Origin: Synechococcus sp. HK01-R
GTDB lineage: Bacteria; Cyanobacteriota; Cyanobacteriia; PCC-6307; Cyanobiaceae
Assembly: GCF_014217855.1 (NCBI RefSeq)
Contig: NZ_CP059059.1
Coordinates: 496,001-560,000, forward strand
DNA: 64,000 nt
Direction of reading: 5' to 3'
The number at the start of each line of letters is the position of its first letter. Within the stretch, counting starts at the first letter, position 1. Positions 56,799 through 64,000 of this stretch are shown here, in pieces. The notes under the pieces are model-generated. The model was not told where the DNA came from, did no database searches, and was given only the letters and a program-made list of their open reading frames with translations. The position numbers were made by a program, and so were the translations under genes.

Positions 56799-57535
56799 GT
56801 CCCGGCAGTCAGCCCCTTGGCCTTCTGCCGCAATTCGGCCAGGAATCCTTCGGCTCCAGAGCGACTCGATCCGCCGAGGGCTTGATGGGTGGCATGCAAG
56901 TCCAGGAGCTCCCCATCGAGATCCTCGGCGCTGTAGTCCCGCAGACCGGCCATCACAGCAGCGAAACGCTCCCGCCGCTGACTCTTGCTGGCTGGATAAG
57001 CAGCCATCACCTGATCGCGGCACTGCCTCCAGGACTGGCCGCCACAAAGATGTTCAGCCAATGCCGCACTCAGCGAAGCCCCCTCATCGGCTTCAATCCG
57101 CCAATCAAACCCGGGCGGCAACGGCGCCAAGCCCACGAAGATCTCGAGAAGATCCCCAGCTCCCAGGGCCTCACCCCGGGCATTGCGAAGCGGTTCAGCA
57201 CCAGCGGCCAGCACCTCCAAAAGCTCGGGGTGAACCTCAGCAAGACGCGCTCGGATTGATTCCAAGCCGGCATGGAGAACTGCATTGGCCTGTCCTAAGG
57301 CAAGGAACACCTCAGGACCGGGAGACGCGAGCTTGCCGTTGCGCAGGTTGGAGATCTGGGAGTTATGCACACGGCCGAGATCCAGGGTTTCGGCGAGGGC
57401 GGGCAACACCCTGTGCGACCAGCCATTGCGCTCATGCCAGACGTGCACGAGATGGGCCATGGCCCAACGGCCCTCGGCGAGGCGCTCCCGGTAACCCTTG
57501 GTCACAGAATCAGCCTGGATATTGAACTCAGCCAC
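56786..57535 (-). CDS. XRE-like HTH protein between two desaturase genes
   Basis: 249 residues from GTG 57535. Residues about 40-70 contain ALAETLDLGRVHNSQISNLRNGKLASPGPEVFLALGQAN; the SQISNLRNGK part resembles the recognition helix of Cro/CI-type HTH proteins (S-Q-x-S-x-x-x-x-G-K). The remainder is helical and acidic with LLEIFVGLAPLPPGF and a repeat-like C-terminal domain. No effector domain is recognised. It is divergent from desaturase copy 2 and convergent with copy 1, so a role in regulating them is plausible but inferred. Confidence 0.62.
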   Translation of the reverse strand: MAEFNIQADSVTKGYRERLAEGRWAMAHLVHVWHERNGWSHRVLPALAETLDLGRVHNSQISNLRNGKLASPGPEVFLALGQANAVLHAGLESIRARLAEVHPELLEVLAAGAEPLRNARGEALGAGDLLEIFVGLAPLPPGFDWRIEADEGASLSAALAEHLCGGQSWRQCRDQVMAAYPASKSQRRERFAAVMAGLRDYSAEDLDGELLDLHATHQALGGSSRSGAEGFLAELRQKAKGLTAGTQGT

Positions 57536-57541
57536 TTGATA

Positions 57542-57579
57542 CGGATCCTTATCGCTTATAGTTTATCGATAGTTATCCG
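57542..57579. promoter_or_regulatory. AT-rich inverted repeat upstream of desaturase copy 2
   Basis: CGGATCCTTATCG (57542-57554) and CGATAGTTATCCG (57567-57579) form an imperfect 13-bp inverted repeat (three mismatches) around CTTATAGTTTAT, which includes the TATAGT -10-like hexamer (57558-57563). It lies between the divergent HTH-like gene and desaturase copy 2, and could be an operator of that HTH protein. Confidence 0.5.
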
Positions 57580-57588
57580 GATCGAGCC

Positions 57589-58521
57589 ATGGTTTCAAGC
57601 GTGATCACGGCACCATCGCCACCCAGCAGGCCGACAGACTCGCACAGGGCCCTGGAGCGGGCTCAAGGGCTGCACAAACCCCGCCAAGGCGAAACCTATG
57701 TGCCCCTGGATCACGGACGGCGCTGGGGAACCATCGGCTTCATGATCGCGATCCATGGGCTGGCCTTGGTCGCCTTGCTGCCGAGCTTCTGGAGCTGGCA
57801 GGCCGTCACCAGCCTGCTGGTTCTCTACTGGGTCACCGCCTGCCTGGGGGTGACGATCGGGTATCACCGCCTGCTCTCACATCGATCCTTCCAGGTGCCC
57901 CACTGGCTCGAGCGCTTCTTCGCCACCTGCGGCGCGCTCAGCTGCCAGCACGGACCCATCGACTGGGTGGGTCTTCATCGGCATCACCACAAGTTCTCTG
58001 ATACGGATGCAGATCACCACAACAGCCACCGCGGATTCTGGTGGAGCCACATGGGCTGGATGTTTGAACCCATTCCAGCCATGCAGGCCGTCCCGCGCCT
58101 GAGCGGGGATCTGGCCAGGGATCCCTACTACCGCTGGCTCAACAACAATTTCCTGCTGCTGCAGTTGCCCCTTGCGGGACTGCTCTTCTGGATCGGCACC
58201 GTCACTGGCGCAGGCGGCTGGGCACTCTTGCTCTGGGGCATCCCTCTACGCCTCGTGCTCGTCTATCACGTCACCTGGCTGGTGAATTCGGCAACCCACT
58301 GCTGGGGTCAGGTGGTGTACGAAAGCGGCGATGCCTCCCGCAACAACAAGTGGGTCGCAGCCCTCACCTTCGGCGAAGGCTGGCACAACAACCATCACGC
58401 TTTCCCCCATTCCGCCCGCCATGGACTTCAGCCCCGTCAGATCGACCTCACCTGGGAGCACATTCGTCTGATGCGGGCGCTGGGACTGGCCAGCAAAGTG
58501 CGCCTACCCGTCGCATCGTAA
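57589..58521 (+). CDS. Delta-9-type acyl-lipid desaturase (DesC family), copy 2
   Basis: 310 residues from ATG 57589 ([22 protein letters not shown]). His boxes [23 protein letters not shown] and GWHNNHHAF; hydrophobic segments near residues 50-75 and 180-220. It is close to copy 1 (the C-terminal thirds share [20 protein letters not shown]), so the two arose by duplication. AT-rich inverted repeat and TATAGT immediately upstream suggest regulated transcription, for example by temperature. Confidence 0.93.
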   Translation: MVSSVITAPSPPSRPTDSHRALERAQGLHKPRQGETYVPLDHGRRWGTIGFMIAIHGLALVALLPSFWSWQAVTSLLVLYWVTACLGVTIGYHRLLSHRSFQVPHWLERFFATCGALSCQHGPIDWVGLHRHHHKFSDTDADHHNSHRGFWWSHMGWMFEPIPAMQAVPRLSGDLARDPYYRWLNNNFLLLQLPLAGLLFWIGTVTGAGGWALLLWGIPLRLVLVYHVTWLVNSATHCWGQVVYESGDASRNNKWVAALTFGEGWHNNHHAFPHSARHGLQPRQIDLTWEHIRLMRALGLASKVRLPVAS

Positions 58522-58562
58522 AATTCTCGATCGCTCCATCGTCGTCGTCAGGAAGCAACCCC

Positions 58563-59021
58563 ATGGCCAAGCGCGTACAAGTCGTTCTGAATGAGGACGT
58601 TCTCAGCCTCGGCCGGGATGGCGATCTGGTTGAGGTGGCTCCGGGCTACGCCCGCAACTTCCTGCTCCCCTTCGGCAAGGCTGTTCCCGTCACTCCTGCC
58701 GTGATGAAGCAGGTGGAGCACCGCCGGGCCAAGGAGGCCGAGCGCCAGGCCGCCCTCAAGCAAGAGGCCCTGGCCTTCCGCACCGCCCTCGACACCATTG
58801 GCCGCTTCACCGTCAAGAAGCAGACCGGTGACGACGACGTTCTCTTCGGCACCGTCACCAATGGGGATGTAGCCGAGGTGATCGAGGAAGCCACCAAGAA
58901 GGAAGTCGACCGGCGCGACATCACCGTGCCCGACATCCACCGCACCGGCTCTTACAAGGTCAGCGTCAAGCTGCACAGCGAAGTCACTGCTGAAATCAAT
59001 CTGGAAGTGGTCAGCTACTGA
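58563..59021 (+). CDS. rplI: 50S ribosomal protein L9
   Basis: 152 residues from ATG 58563. N-terminal rRNA-binding domain [39 protein letters not shown] followed by a long helix and C-terminal domain ([46 protein letters not shown]). Perfect hairpin terminator follows. Confidence 0.98.
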   Translation: MAKRVQVVLNEDVLSLGRDGDLVEVAPGYARNFLLPFGKAVPVTPAVMKQVEHRRAKEAERQAALKQEALAFRTALDTIGRFTVKKQTGDDDVLFGTVTNGDVAEVIEEATKKEVDRRDITVPDIHRTGSYKVSVKLHSEVTAEINLEVVSY

Positions 59022-59050
59022 TCCCTCAACTCAAGGGTTTCTTCCGTCAC

Positions 59051-59094
59051 AACCCACTCTGGCGCCTGCCCAAGGGTGCGCCAGAGTGGGTTTT
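59051..59094 (+). terminator. Rho-independent terminator between rplI and dnaB
   Basis: Perfect 15-bp stem AACCCACTCTGGCGC / GCGCCAGAGTGGGTT with a 12-base loop, followed by a short T-tract (TTTT overall). It starts 29 bases after the rplI stop and ends 20 bases before the dnaB start. Confidence 0.85.
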
Positions 59095-59114
59095 CGCTTG
59101 CAGCCAACGACTCC

Positions 59115-60533
59115 ATGGTGACCGTCCCCTTCAGCGATCAGGGCGGCGAGGCCGCTGAGGGGGGACGCCGGGGTTTCGGTCAGGGCCGCCGCCGAGATGA
59201 GCCCAATTTCGAAGCCTTACCGGACTCGATTCCCCCTCAGAACCTGGAGGCGGAAGAGGCGGTGCTGGGCGGCATCCTGCTGGACCCCGATGCCATTGGC
59301 CGCGTCGCCGATGTGCTCCAGCCGGAAGCCTTTTACCTCAATGCCCACCGGGAGATCTTCCGCACCGCGGTGATGCTCCACAGCCAGGGCAAACCCACCG
59401 ACCTCACGGCCATGACCGCCTGGCTGGCCGATACAGGTGCCTTGGAGAAGGTGGGGGGAAGCAACCGGCTTATGGAGCTGGTGGAACGGGTGGCCTCCAC
59501 CGCCTCGATCGAGCAGGTGGCCCGCCTGGTGATGGACAAATTCCTGCGCCGTCAGCTGATCCGCTCTGGCAACGAGGTGATCCAACTGGGCTTTGATCAG
59601 AGCCTGCCGATGGAGCAGGTGCTCGATAAGGCCGAGCAGACGATCTTCGCCATCAGCCAGGAGAAACCCACCAAAGGCCTCACTCCCACGGCTGAGATTC
59701 TCACCAGCACCTTCAACGAGATCGAGAGCCGCTCGCTCGGCACCTCCGTGGCAGGCATCCCGGTGAACTTCTACGACCTGGATGCGATGACCCAGGGCCT
59801 GCAACGCAGCGACCTGATCATCGTGGCGGGCCGGCCAGCCATGGGCAAAACCTCGATCGTGCTCAACCTGGCCAAGAACGTGGCTCAACTGCACAACCTG
59901 CCGGTGTGCGTGTTCTCCCTGGAGATGAGCAAGGAGCAGCTCACCTACAGGCTGTTGTCGATGGAAGTGGGCATCGAAGCCGGGCGCCTGCGCACGGGCA
60001 GGCTGCAGCAGGAGGAATGGCCCTTGCTGGGCCAGGGCATCAACACCCTGGGGCAGCTGCCGATCTTCATCGACGACAAACCCAACTCCGGCGTGCTGGA
60101 AATGCGCTCCCTCTGCCGGCGCCTGATGGCCGAACAGGGCAAGGAGCTCGGCCTGATCGTGATCGACTACCTGCAGCTGATGGAGGGCTCCACCCCAGAC
60201 AACCGGGTGCAGGAGCTGTCGCGAATCACCAGGGGCCTCAAAGGCATGGCCCGAGAGTTAAACGTGCCGGTGATCGCCCTCTCCCAGCTCAGCCGTGGCG
60301 TGGAATCGCGCACCAACAAGCGCCCGATGCTGAGCGACCTTCGCGAATCGGGCTCCATCGAGCAGGACGCCGACCTGGTGCTGATGATCTACCGCGACGA
60401 GTACTACAACCCAGAAACCCCCGACCGGGGCATCACCGAAGTGATCGTGACCAAGCACCGCAACGGACCGGTGGGCACGGTGAAGCTGCTGTTCGAGCCA
60501 CAGTTCACCCGCTTCCGCAACCTGGCGGCCTGA
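59115..60533 (+). CDS. dnaB: Replicative DNA helicase DnaB
   Basis: Unwinds DNA ahead of the replication fork as a hexamer. 472 residues from ATG 59115 (MVTVPFSDQGGEAAEG). N-terminal domain (IPPQNLEAEEAVLGGILLDPDAIGRVADVLQPEAFYLNAHREIF); RecA-like core with Walker A AGRPAMGKTSIVLNLAKNVA (near 238), FSLEMSKEQLTYRLLSMEVGI, LGLIVIDYLQLMEG and KHRNGPVGTVKLLFEPQFTRF at the C-terminus. No intein is present. Confidence 0.97.
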   Translation: MVTVPFSDQGGEAAEGGRRGFGQGRRRDEPNFEALPDSIPPQNLEAEEAVLGGILLDPDAIGRVADVLQPEAFYLNAHREIFRTAVMLHSQGKPTDLTAMTAWLADTGALEKVGGSNRLMELVERVASTASIEQVARLVMDKFLRRQLIRSGNEVIQLGFDQSLPMEQVLDKAEQTIFAISQEKPTKGLTPTAEILTSTFNEIESRSLGTSVAGIPVNFYDLDAMTQGLQRSDLIIVAGRPAMGKTSIVLNLAKNVAQLHNLPVCVFSLEMSKEQLTYRLLSMEVGIEAGRLRTGRLQQEEWPLLGQGINTLGQLPIFIDDKPNSGVLEMRSLCRRLMAEQGKELGLIVIDYLQLMEGSTPDNRVQELSRITRGLKGMARELNVPVIALSQLSRGVESRTNKRPMLSDLRESGSIEQDADLVLMIYRDEYYNPETPDRGITEVIVTKHRNGPVGTVKLLFEPQFTRFRNLAA

Positions 60534-60554
60534 GTCGTTTCCGATACTGGTGGG

Positions 60555-62534
60555 ATGACACCCAGTCCAACCCCCACTGAAGTCTTCGACGTGATCGTCG
60601 TGGGGGGTGGCCATGCCGGCTGTGAAGCCGCCATCACCGCCGCCCGGCTGGGCCTGAGCACCGCCCTGTTCAGCCTCAATCTCGATCGAATCGCCTGGCA
60701 GCCCTGCAACCCTGCCGTCGGCGGCCCCGCCAAAAGCCAGCTGGTGCATGAAGTGGATGCCCTCGGTGGAGTGATCGGCCGCCTCGCCGATGCCACCGCC
60801 ATCCAGAAGCGGATCCTCAATGCCAGCCGCGGACCTGCGGTGTGGGCCCTGCGCGCCCAGACCGACAAGCGCCAGTATTCACGCCAGATGCTGCAGCTGC
60901 TGCAGCACACCCCCAACCTGGCCCTGCGTGAGGCGATGGTCACAGGGCTGGAAATCGAAGGCGATCCCAGCGGCGGTGGTGAACGGTGGGATCCCAGCCA
61001 AGGCCCAGCCTCACGGATCACAGGCGTACGCACCTATTTCGGCAGCATCTACGGCGCCAAGGCCGTCGTGCTCACCGCCGGCACCTTCCTGGGGGGGCGC
61101 ATCTGGGTGGGCCATCAATCGATGGCGGCAGGCCGTGCCGGCGAGCAGGCCGCCGAAGGCCTCACCGAAGCCCTGCAACAGCTTGGATTCCATACCGACC
61201 GTCTCAAAACCGGCACCCCGGCGCGGGTCGACCGGCGCAGCCTTGCCCTCGATCAACTCGAAGAGCAACCCAGCGACGCCGCCGATCGCTTCTTCTCGTT
61301 TGACCCCGCCGCGTGGAGCAGCGGTGAACAGATGAGCTGCCACATCACACGCACCACGGCAGCAACCCATCAACTGATCAAAGACAATCTGCATCTCACC
61401 GCCATCTACGGCGGCGTGATCGACAGCAAGGGGCCGCGCTACTGCCCCTCAATCGAAGACAAGATCGTGCGCTTCGCCGATAAAGACAGCCACCAGATCT
61501 TCCTCGAACCGGAAGGGCGCGACACGCCCGAGATCTACGTGCAGGGCTTCTCCACGGGCCTGCCCGAACCGATCCAGTTGCAACTGCTGCGCAGCCTGCC
61601 TGGCCTGGAACAAGCCGTGATGCTGCGGCCGGCCTACTCCGTGGATTACGACTACCTGCCCGCCACACAACTGTTGCCATCGCTGGAAACCAAACGGGTG
61701 CAAGGGCTCTTCAGCGCCGGCCAGCTCAATGGCACCACCGGCTACGAGGAAGCCGCGGCCCAGGGACTGGTGGCTGGCCTCAATGCCGCCCGCCGCATCC
61801 GCGGCCAGGAGCCGGTGCATTTCCCCAGAGAAGGCAGCTACATCGGCACGATGATCGACGATCTGGTGAGCAAGGATCTACGCGAGCCCTACCGGGTGCT
61901 CACCAGCCGCAGTGAATACCGCCTGGTGCTGCGGGGCGATAACGCCGACCGGCGACTGACGCCCCTGGGACGAGAGCTGGGGCTGATCGACGACCGTCGC
62001 TGGCGCTTGTTTGAAGACAAACTCCAGGCGATGGAGGCCGAAAAGCAGCGGCTGGAAACCGTGCGCCTCAAGGTGAGCGATCCGGTGGCCCCTGCGGTCG
62101 AAGCAGAGACCGGTGCGCCAATTAAGGGCTCCATCACCCTGGCGGATCTCCTGCGACGCCCGGGGATGCATGCCGCCGATCTGGTGCGCCACGGCCTGGC
62201 CGATGCCGACCTCCCCCTGCCGGTGCGCGAAGGCGCCGAGATCGACATCAAATACAGCGGCTATTTGCAGCGCCAACAGCAGCAGATCGATCAGGTGAAG
62301 CGCCAGGGCCAGCGCAAATTGCCTGCCACCATCAACTACACCAACATCAGCACCCTCTCCCGGGAGGCGCGCGAAAAGCTCACGGCCGTTCGCCCGTTCA
62401 CCCTTGGGCAGGCCAGCCAGATCCCCGGGGTCAGTCAGGCCGACCTCACCGCTCTCCTGGTGTGGCTGGAGCTCCAGCAACGGCGTCGCCAATCCGGCGA
62501 GTCAGAGCTCGCCCCCCTGGGCCAAGCTCGATAG
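60555..62534 (+). CDS. mnmG: tRNA uridine-34 5-carboxymethylaminomethyl synthase MnmG
   Basis: With MnmE it modifies the wobble uridine of several tRNAs using FAD and methylene-THF or glycine. 659 residues, slightly longer than usual. FAD motif [20 protein letters not shown] (near 14-33), then [78 protein letters not shown] and [19 protein letters not shown], plus the C-terminal helical domain [22 protein letters not shown]. Follows dnaB by 21 bases. Confidence 0.97.
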   Translation: MTPSPTPTEVFDVIVVGGGHAGCEAAITAARLGLSTALFSLNLDRIAWQPCNPAVGGPAKSQLVHEVDALGGVIGRLADATAIQKRILNASRGPAVWALRAQTDKRQYSRQMLQLLQHTPNLALREAMVTGLEIEGDPSGGGERWDPSQGPASRITGVRTYFGSIYGAKAVVLTAGTFLGGRIWVGHQSMAAGRAGEQAAEGLTEALQQLGFHTDRLKTGTPARVDRRSLALDQLEEQPSDAADRFFSFDPAAWSSGEQMSCHITRTTAATHQLIKDNLHLTAIYGGVIDSKGPRYCPSIEDKIVRFADKDSHQIFLEPEGRDTPEIYVQGFSTGLPEPIQLQLLRSLPGLEQAVMLRPAYSVDYDYLPATQLLPSLETKRVQGLFSAGQLNGTTGYEEAAAQGLVAGLNAARRIRGQEPVHFPREGSYIGTMIDDLVSKDLREPYRVLTSRSEYRLVLRGDNADRRLTPLGRELGLIDDRRWRLFEDKLQAMEAEKQRLETVRLKVSDPVAPAVEAETGAPIKGSITLADLLRRPGMHAADLVRHGLADADLPLPVREGAEIDIKYSGYLQRQQQQIDQVKRQGQRKLPATINYTNISTLSREAREKLTAVRPFTLGQASQIPGVSQADLTALLVWLELQQRRRQSGESELAPLGQAR

Positions 62535-62558
62535 CGTTGCAGCAGACAACGGCCTGCG

Positions 62559-63296
62559 GTGCCACCACGCCTTTCCACATCCCGGGCCTACTGGAACCTG
62601 CGCGCAGAGCAGGTGATGGATCGGGTGTTCAGTGATGGCGAACATCGGCTTGAAGCCGTCACTGTGCAGGTGGAACCGGCCTCAGCGCCTGCCGCCCCCC
62701 GAGCCACTGCAGCTGCACCAGAGCGTCAGCCTCGAACCCTCCGCTGGATGCTGGCGTTGATTGGCATGCCAGCCCTGATCAGCATGGCCATGAGCATCTG
62801 GCTGGCGCGCAACTGGCAGGCCTCCCAACGGGCCCTCAGCCGCGAGCGTGACCTCCAGCTGATCGAACGGGTGCGCCGCCTGCCCCCTCCAGAACCTGCC
62901 AAAACCACAGACAACTCAGCCGCAACAGGCCCGTCAGCCGCCCAAACCCGCGACAGCGAGATCCGGCTCCCCACCAGCCTTGAACCGGTGGTGGTGCCCT
63001 TGCCTGCCATCCCCCGAATCGATGGGGCATCAGCGAACAGCGCCGGATCAGCAGCGCCGGTGAATGCTCCAACCCCTCAAGCGCCTGCTGGGTCTGACCC
63101 CCTACTGGTGGGAGTCGTTCATGCCGGTGGAGGCAAGGGCTCGGCGATCTTCCGCCTCGATCAGCTCTCCCTCTCCGCCAGCCCGGGGGAGATGATCGGC
63201 AACAGCGGATGGCGGCTTCACTCGGTTGAAGCGCAAGGAGCGGTCATCGAGCGCCAGGGTCAGCAGCGCCAGCTCTCGGTGGGAGGCGCCTTCTGA
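62559..63296 (+). CDS. Membrane-anchored GspC-like protein
   Basis: 245 residues from GTG 62559. One transmembrane segment (about 65-84, WMLALIGMPALISMAMSIWLA), a helical stretch, a Pro/Ala/Ser-rich region and a C-terminal module (DPLLVGVVHAGGGKGSAIFRLDQLSLSASPGEMIGNSGWRLHSVEAQGAVIERQGQQRQLSVG) that reads like the homology region of GspC-type proteins, which connect the inner membrane to secretins. A secretin partner is plausible, though none is adjacent (PilQ is 54 kb away in this window). The stop overlaps a CTG that may start the next gene. Confidence 0.7.
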   Translation: MPPRLSTSRAYWNLRAEQVMDRVFSDGEHRLEAVTVQVEPASAPAAPRATAAAPERQPRTLRWMLALIGMPALISMAMSIWLARNWQASQRALSRERDLQLIERVRRLPPPEPAKTTDNSAATGPSAAQTRDSEIRLPTSLEPVVVPLPAIPRIDGASANSAGSAAPVNAPTPQAPAGSDPLLVGVVHAGGGKGSAIFRLDQLSLSASPGEMIGNSGWRLHSVEAQGAVIERQGQQRQLSVGGAF

Positions 63297-63892
63297 ACGA
63301 CGTTCCCTCAGCCCTCTTCCCTTCACCCGAGCCCCTCTGGCAAGCCGCAAGCGCCTCGGTGATCGGTGCCGAAAGCCCTTGGTCACTGCCAGGCCCCTGG
63401 AGGCTGATGCTGCTGGGGGATGGCAGCCCCACCCGACACCTGCGGCTGCTCACTGGCCATCCCGCGGCCGTGCGCCTGATCGCCATGGAAGCCGACAGCA
63501 CCATGGAAGGAGCACCTCGAGAGGTGCGGGAACTGGACCATCCGCTCCTCCGCCGGCAAGTCTGGCTGGAGTGCGGCGGAATCACGCTGGCTTGGGCAGA
63601 AAGCTGGTGGAACCAGACGGAAGCGGAACAGCATCTGCAAGACAGGAATCTGCCGATCTGGCTGAGCCTGACCCAGGGCCGTTCGGAACTGTTCCGGGAG
63701 GTGGATGGCCTGGCGCTTGTTCAGAGCCATTGGCTTGAGGAAGGCTTCCAGGCCACTGGTCCGTTTTGGAGTCGTCACTACCGCTTCTTCCGTCAGGGGC
63801 GGGAGTTGACCGTGATCCGGGAGGTGTTCAGCCCCCGATTGGAGGACTGGCTGGGCCCAGCTCCTCGACAAGCGCTTCACCTCCCGTCATGA
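63293..63892 (+). CDS. Chorismate lyase-like protein
   Basis: With a CTG start at 63293 the product is 199 residues; a conventional GTG at 63359 gives 177. The core (LPGPWRLMLLGDGSPTRHLRLLTG, then LIAMEADSTMEGAPREVRELDHPLLRRQVWLECGGITLAWAESWW and SRHYRFFRQGRELTVIREVFSPRLEDWL) fits the chorismate lyase/DUF98 family that forms 4-hydroxybenzoate from chorismate, the head-group precursor of plastoquinone in cyanobacteria. The CTG is preceded by GGAGG at 6 bases and overlaps the upstream TGA as CTGA; the codons before 63359 read as normal protein (NDVPSALFPSPEPLWQAASA). Start therefore undecided; the family call is firm. Confidence 0.85.
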   Translation: MNDVPSALFPSPEPLWQAASASVIGAESPWSLPGPWRLMLLGDGSPTRHLRLLTGHPAAVRLIAMEADSTMEGAPREVRELDHPLLRRQVWLECGGITLAWAESWWNQTEAEQHLQDRNLPIWLSLTQGRSELFREVDGLALVQSHWLEEGFQATGPFWSRHYRFFRQGRELTVIREVFSPRLEDWLGPAPRQALHLPS

Positions 63893-63953
63893 AGGAAGCA
63901 CTCGGATTGTCCCGTTTTCCACTTGACAACTTGCTATTCAATGTGCTCTCCCC

Positions 63954-64000
63954 ATGATGGCTGCACTGGAACTCCACTCCAATGGCAAACCACTCCTGGC
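63954..64000 (+). CDS. Start of an unidentified gene cut by the window edge
   Basis: An ATG-ATG pair at 63954 opens MMAALELHSNGKPLL in a frame without stops to the end of the window. Too little sequence remains to assign a family. No good ribosome binding site is visible; a TTGACA hexamer lies at 63923-63928 but lacks a matching -10 at normal spacing. Confidence 0.4.
   Translation, partial: MMAALELHSNGKPLL

Overview
The window looks like a GC-rich (by eye about 60-65%) unicellular cyanobacterial chromosome of the Synechococcus/Cyanobium picocyanobacterial type. This rests on a paired class C flavodiiron operon, DUF3747 and MEKHLA proteins, a Coq4-like protein, a SNF2 + SWIM pair, tandem delta-9-type desaturases and many small exported proteins of the kind seen in that group. 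The HIP1 octamer GCGATCGC occurs at least 16 times, more than expected by chance, which argues against a typical open-ocean lineage. There is no tRNA, rRNA, prophage, insertion sequence or CRISPR array. Both edges cut genes: pgk at the left and an unidentified gene at the right.

Layout. 1-6.4 kb: partial pgk, an exported small protein, a beta-hydroxyacid dehydrogenase-type oxidoreductase, an exported protein, murG, a CobD/HisC-like aminotransferase and an exported pentapeptide-repeat protein. 6.4-11.1 kb: a minus-strand type IV pilus cluster (PilM/PilN-like fusion, PilO, PilQ). 11.1-13.8 kb: pyrD, rnhA and a DUF3747 protein. 13.8-20.5 kb: minus-strand clpB2-secE-nusG-rplK-rplA-[L10 leader]-rplJ-rplL, facing a candidate plus-strand small RNA. 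20.5-24.95 kb: glyoxalase, eno, UbiB-family kinase and two small partners. 25-37 kb: housekeeping genes argJ, coaE, gatB, thiO, ndk, speA and alaS, with a broken Crp/Fnr regulator and a Coq4-like gene. 36.7-42.4 kb: membrane protein, SNF2 helicase, SWIM protein, MEKHLA protein and Hsp20. 42.4-50.1 kb: an Nramp-like transporter, then a redox-defence block (flv3-flv1, rubrerythrin, HxlR regulator, CDGSH protein, FMN reductase, pirin). 50.1-55.8 kb: two small proteins and the operon Mgl-like - gcvH - gcvP. 55.8-58.5 kb: two desaturases around an HTH-like gene. 58.5-64 kb: rplI, dnaB, mnmG, a GspC-like membrane protein, a chorismate lyase-like protein and the edge gene.

How genes fit together. 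Flv3/Flv1 use photosynthetic electrons to reduce O2. Rubrerythrin (peroxide), the CDGSH protein, the FMN reductase and pirin follow directly, with an HxlR regulator among them and a perfect 18-bp-arm palindrome in front of rubrerythrin, so this block reads as one oxidative/electrophile-stress neighbourhood. The translation/secretion block carries an r-protein leader in front of rplJ. The most interesting non-coding signal is at 13.92-14.02 kb: a promoter-like AT patch, a hairpin, an exact 11-nt complement of the Yfr1 sRNA core as I remember it, and a strong terminator, resembling the picocyanobacterial Yfr2-type sRNAs. I do not see a clearly new multi-gene system; the best novelty candidates are this sRNA and the palindrome/HxlR redox module.
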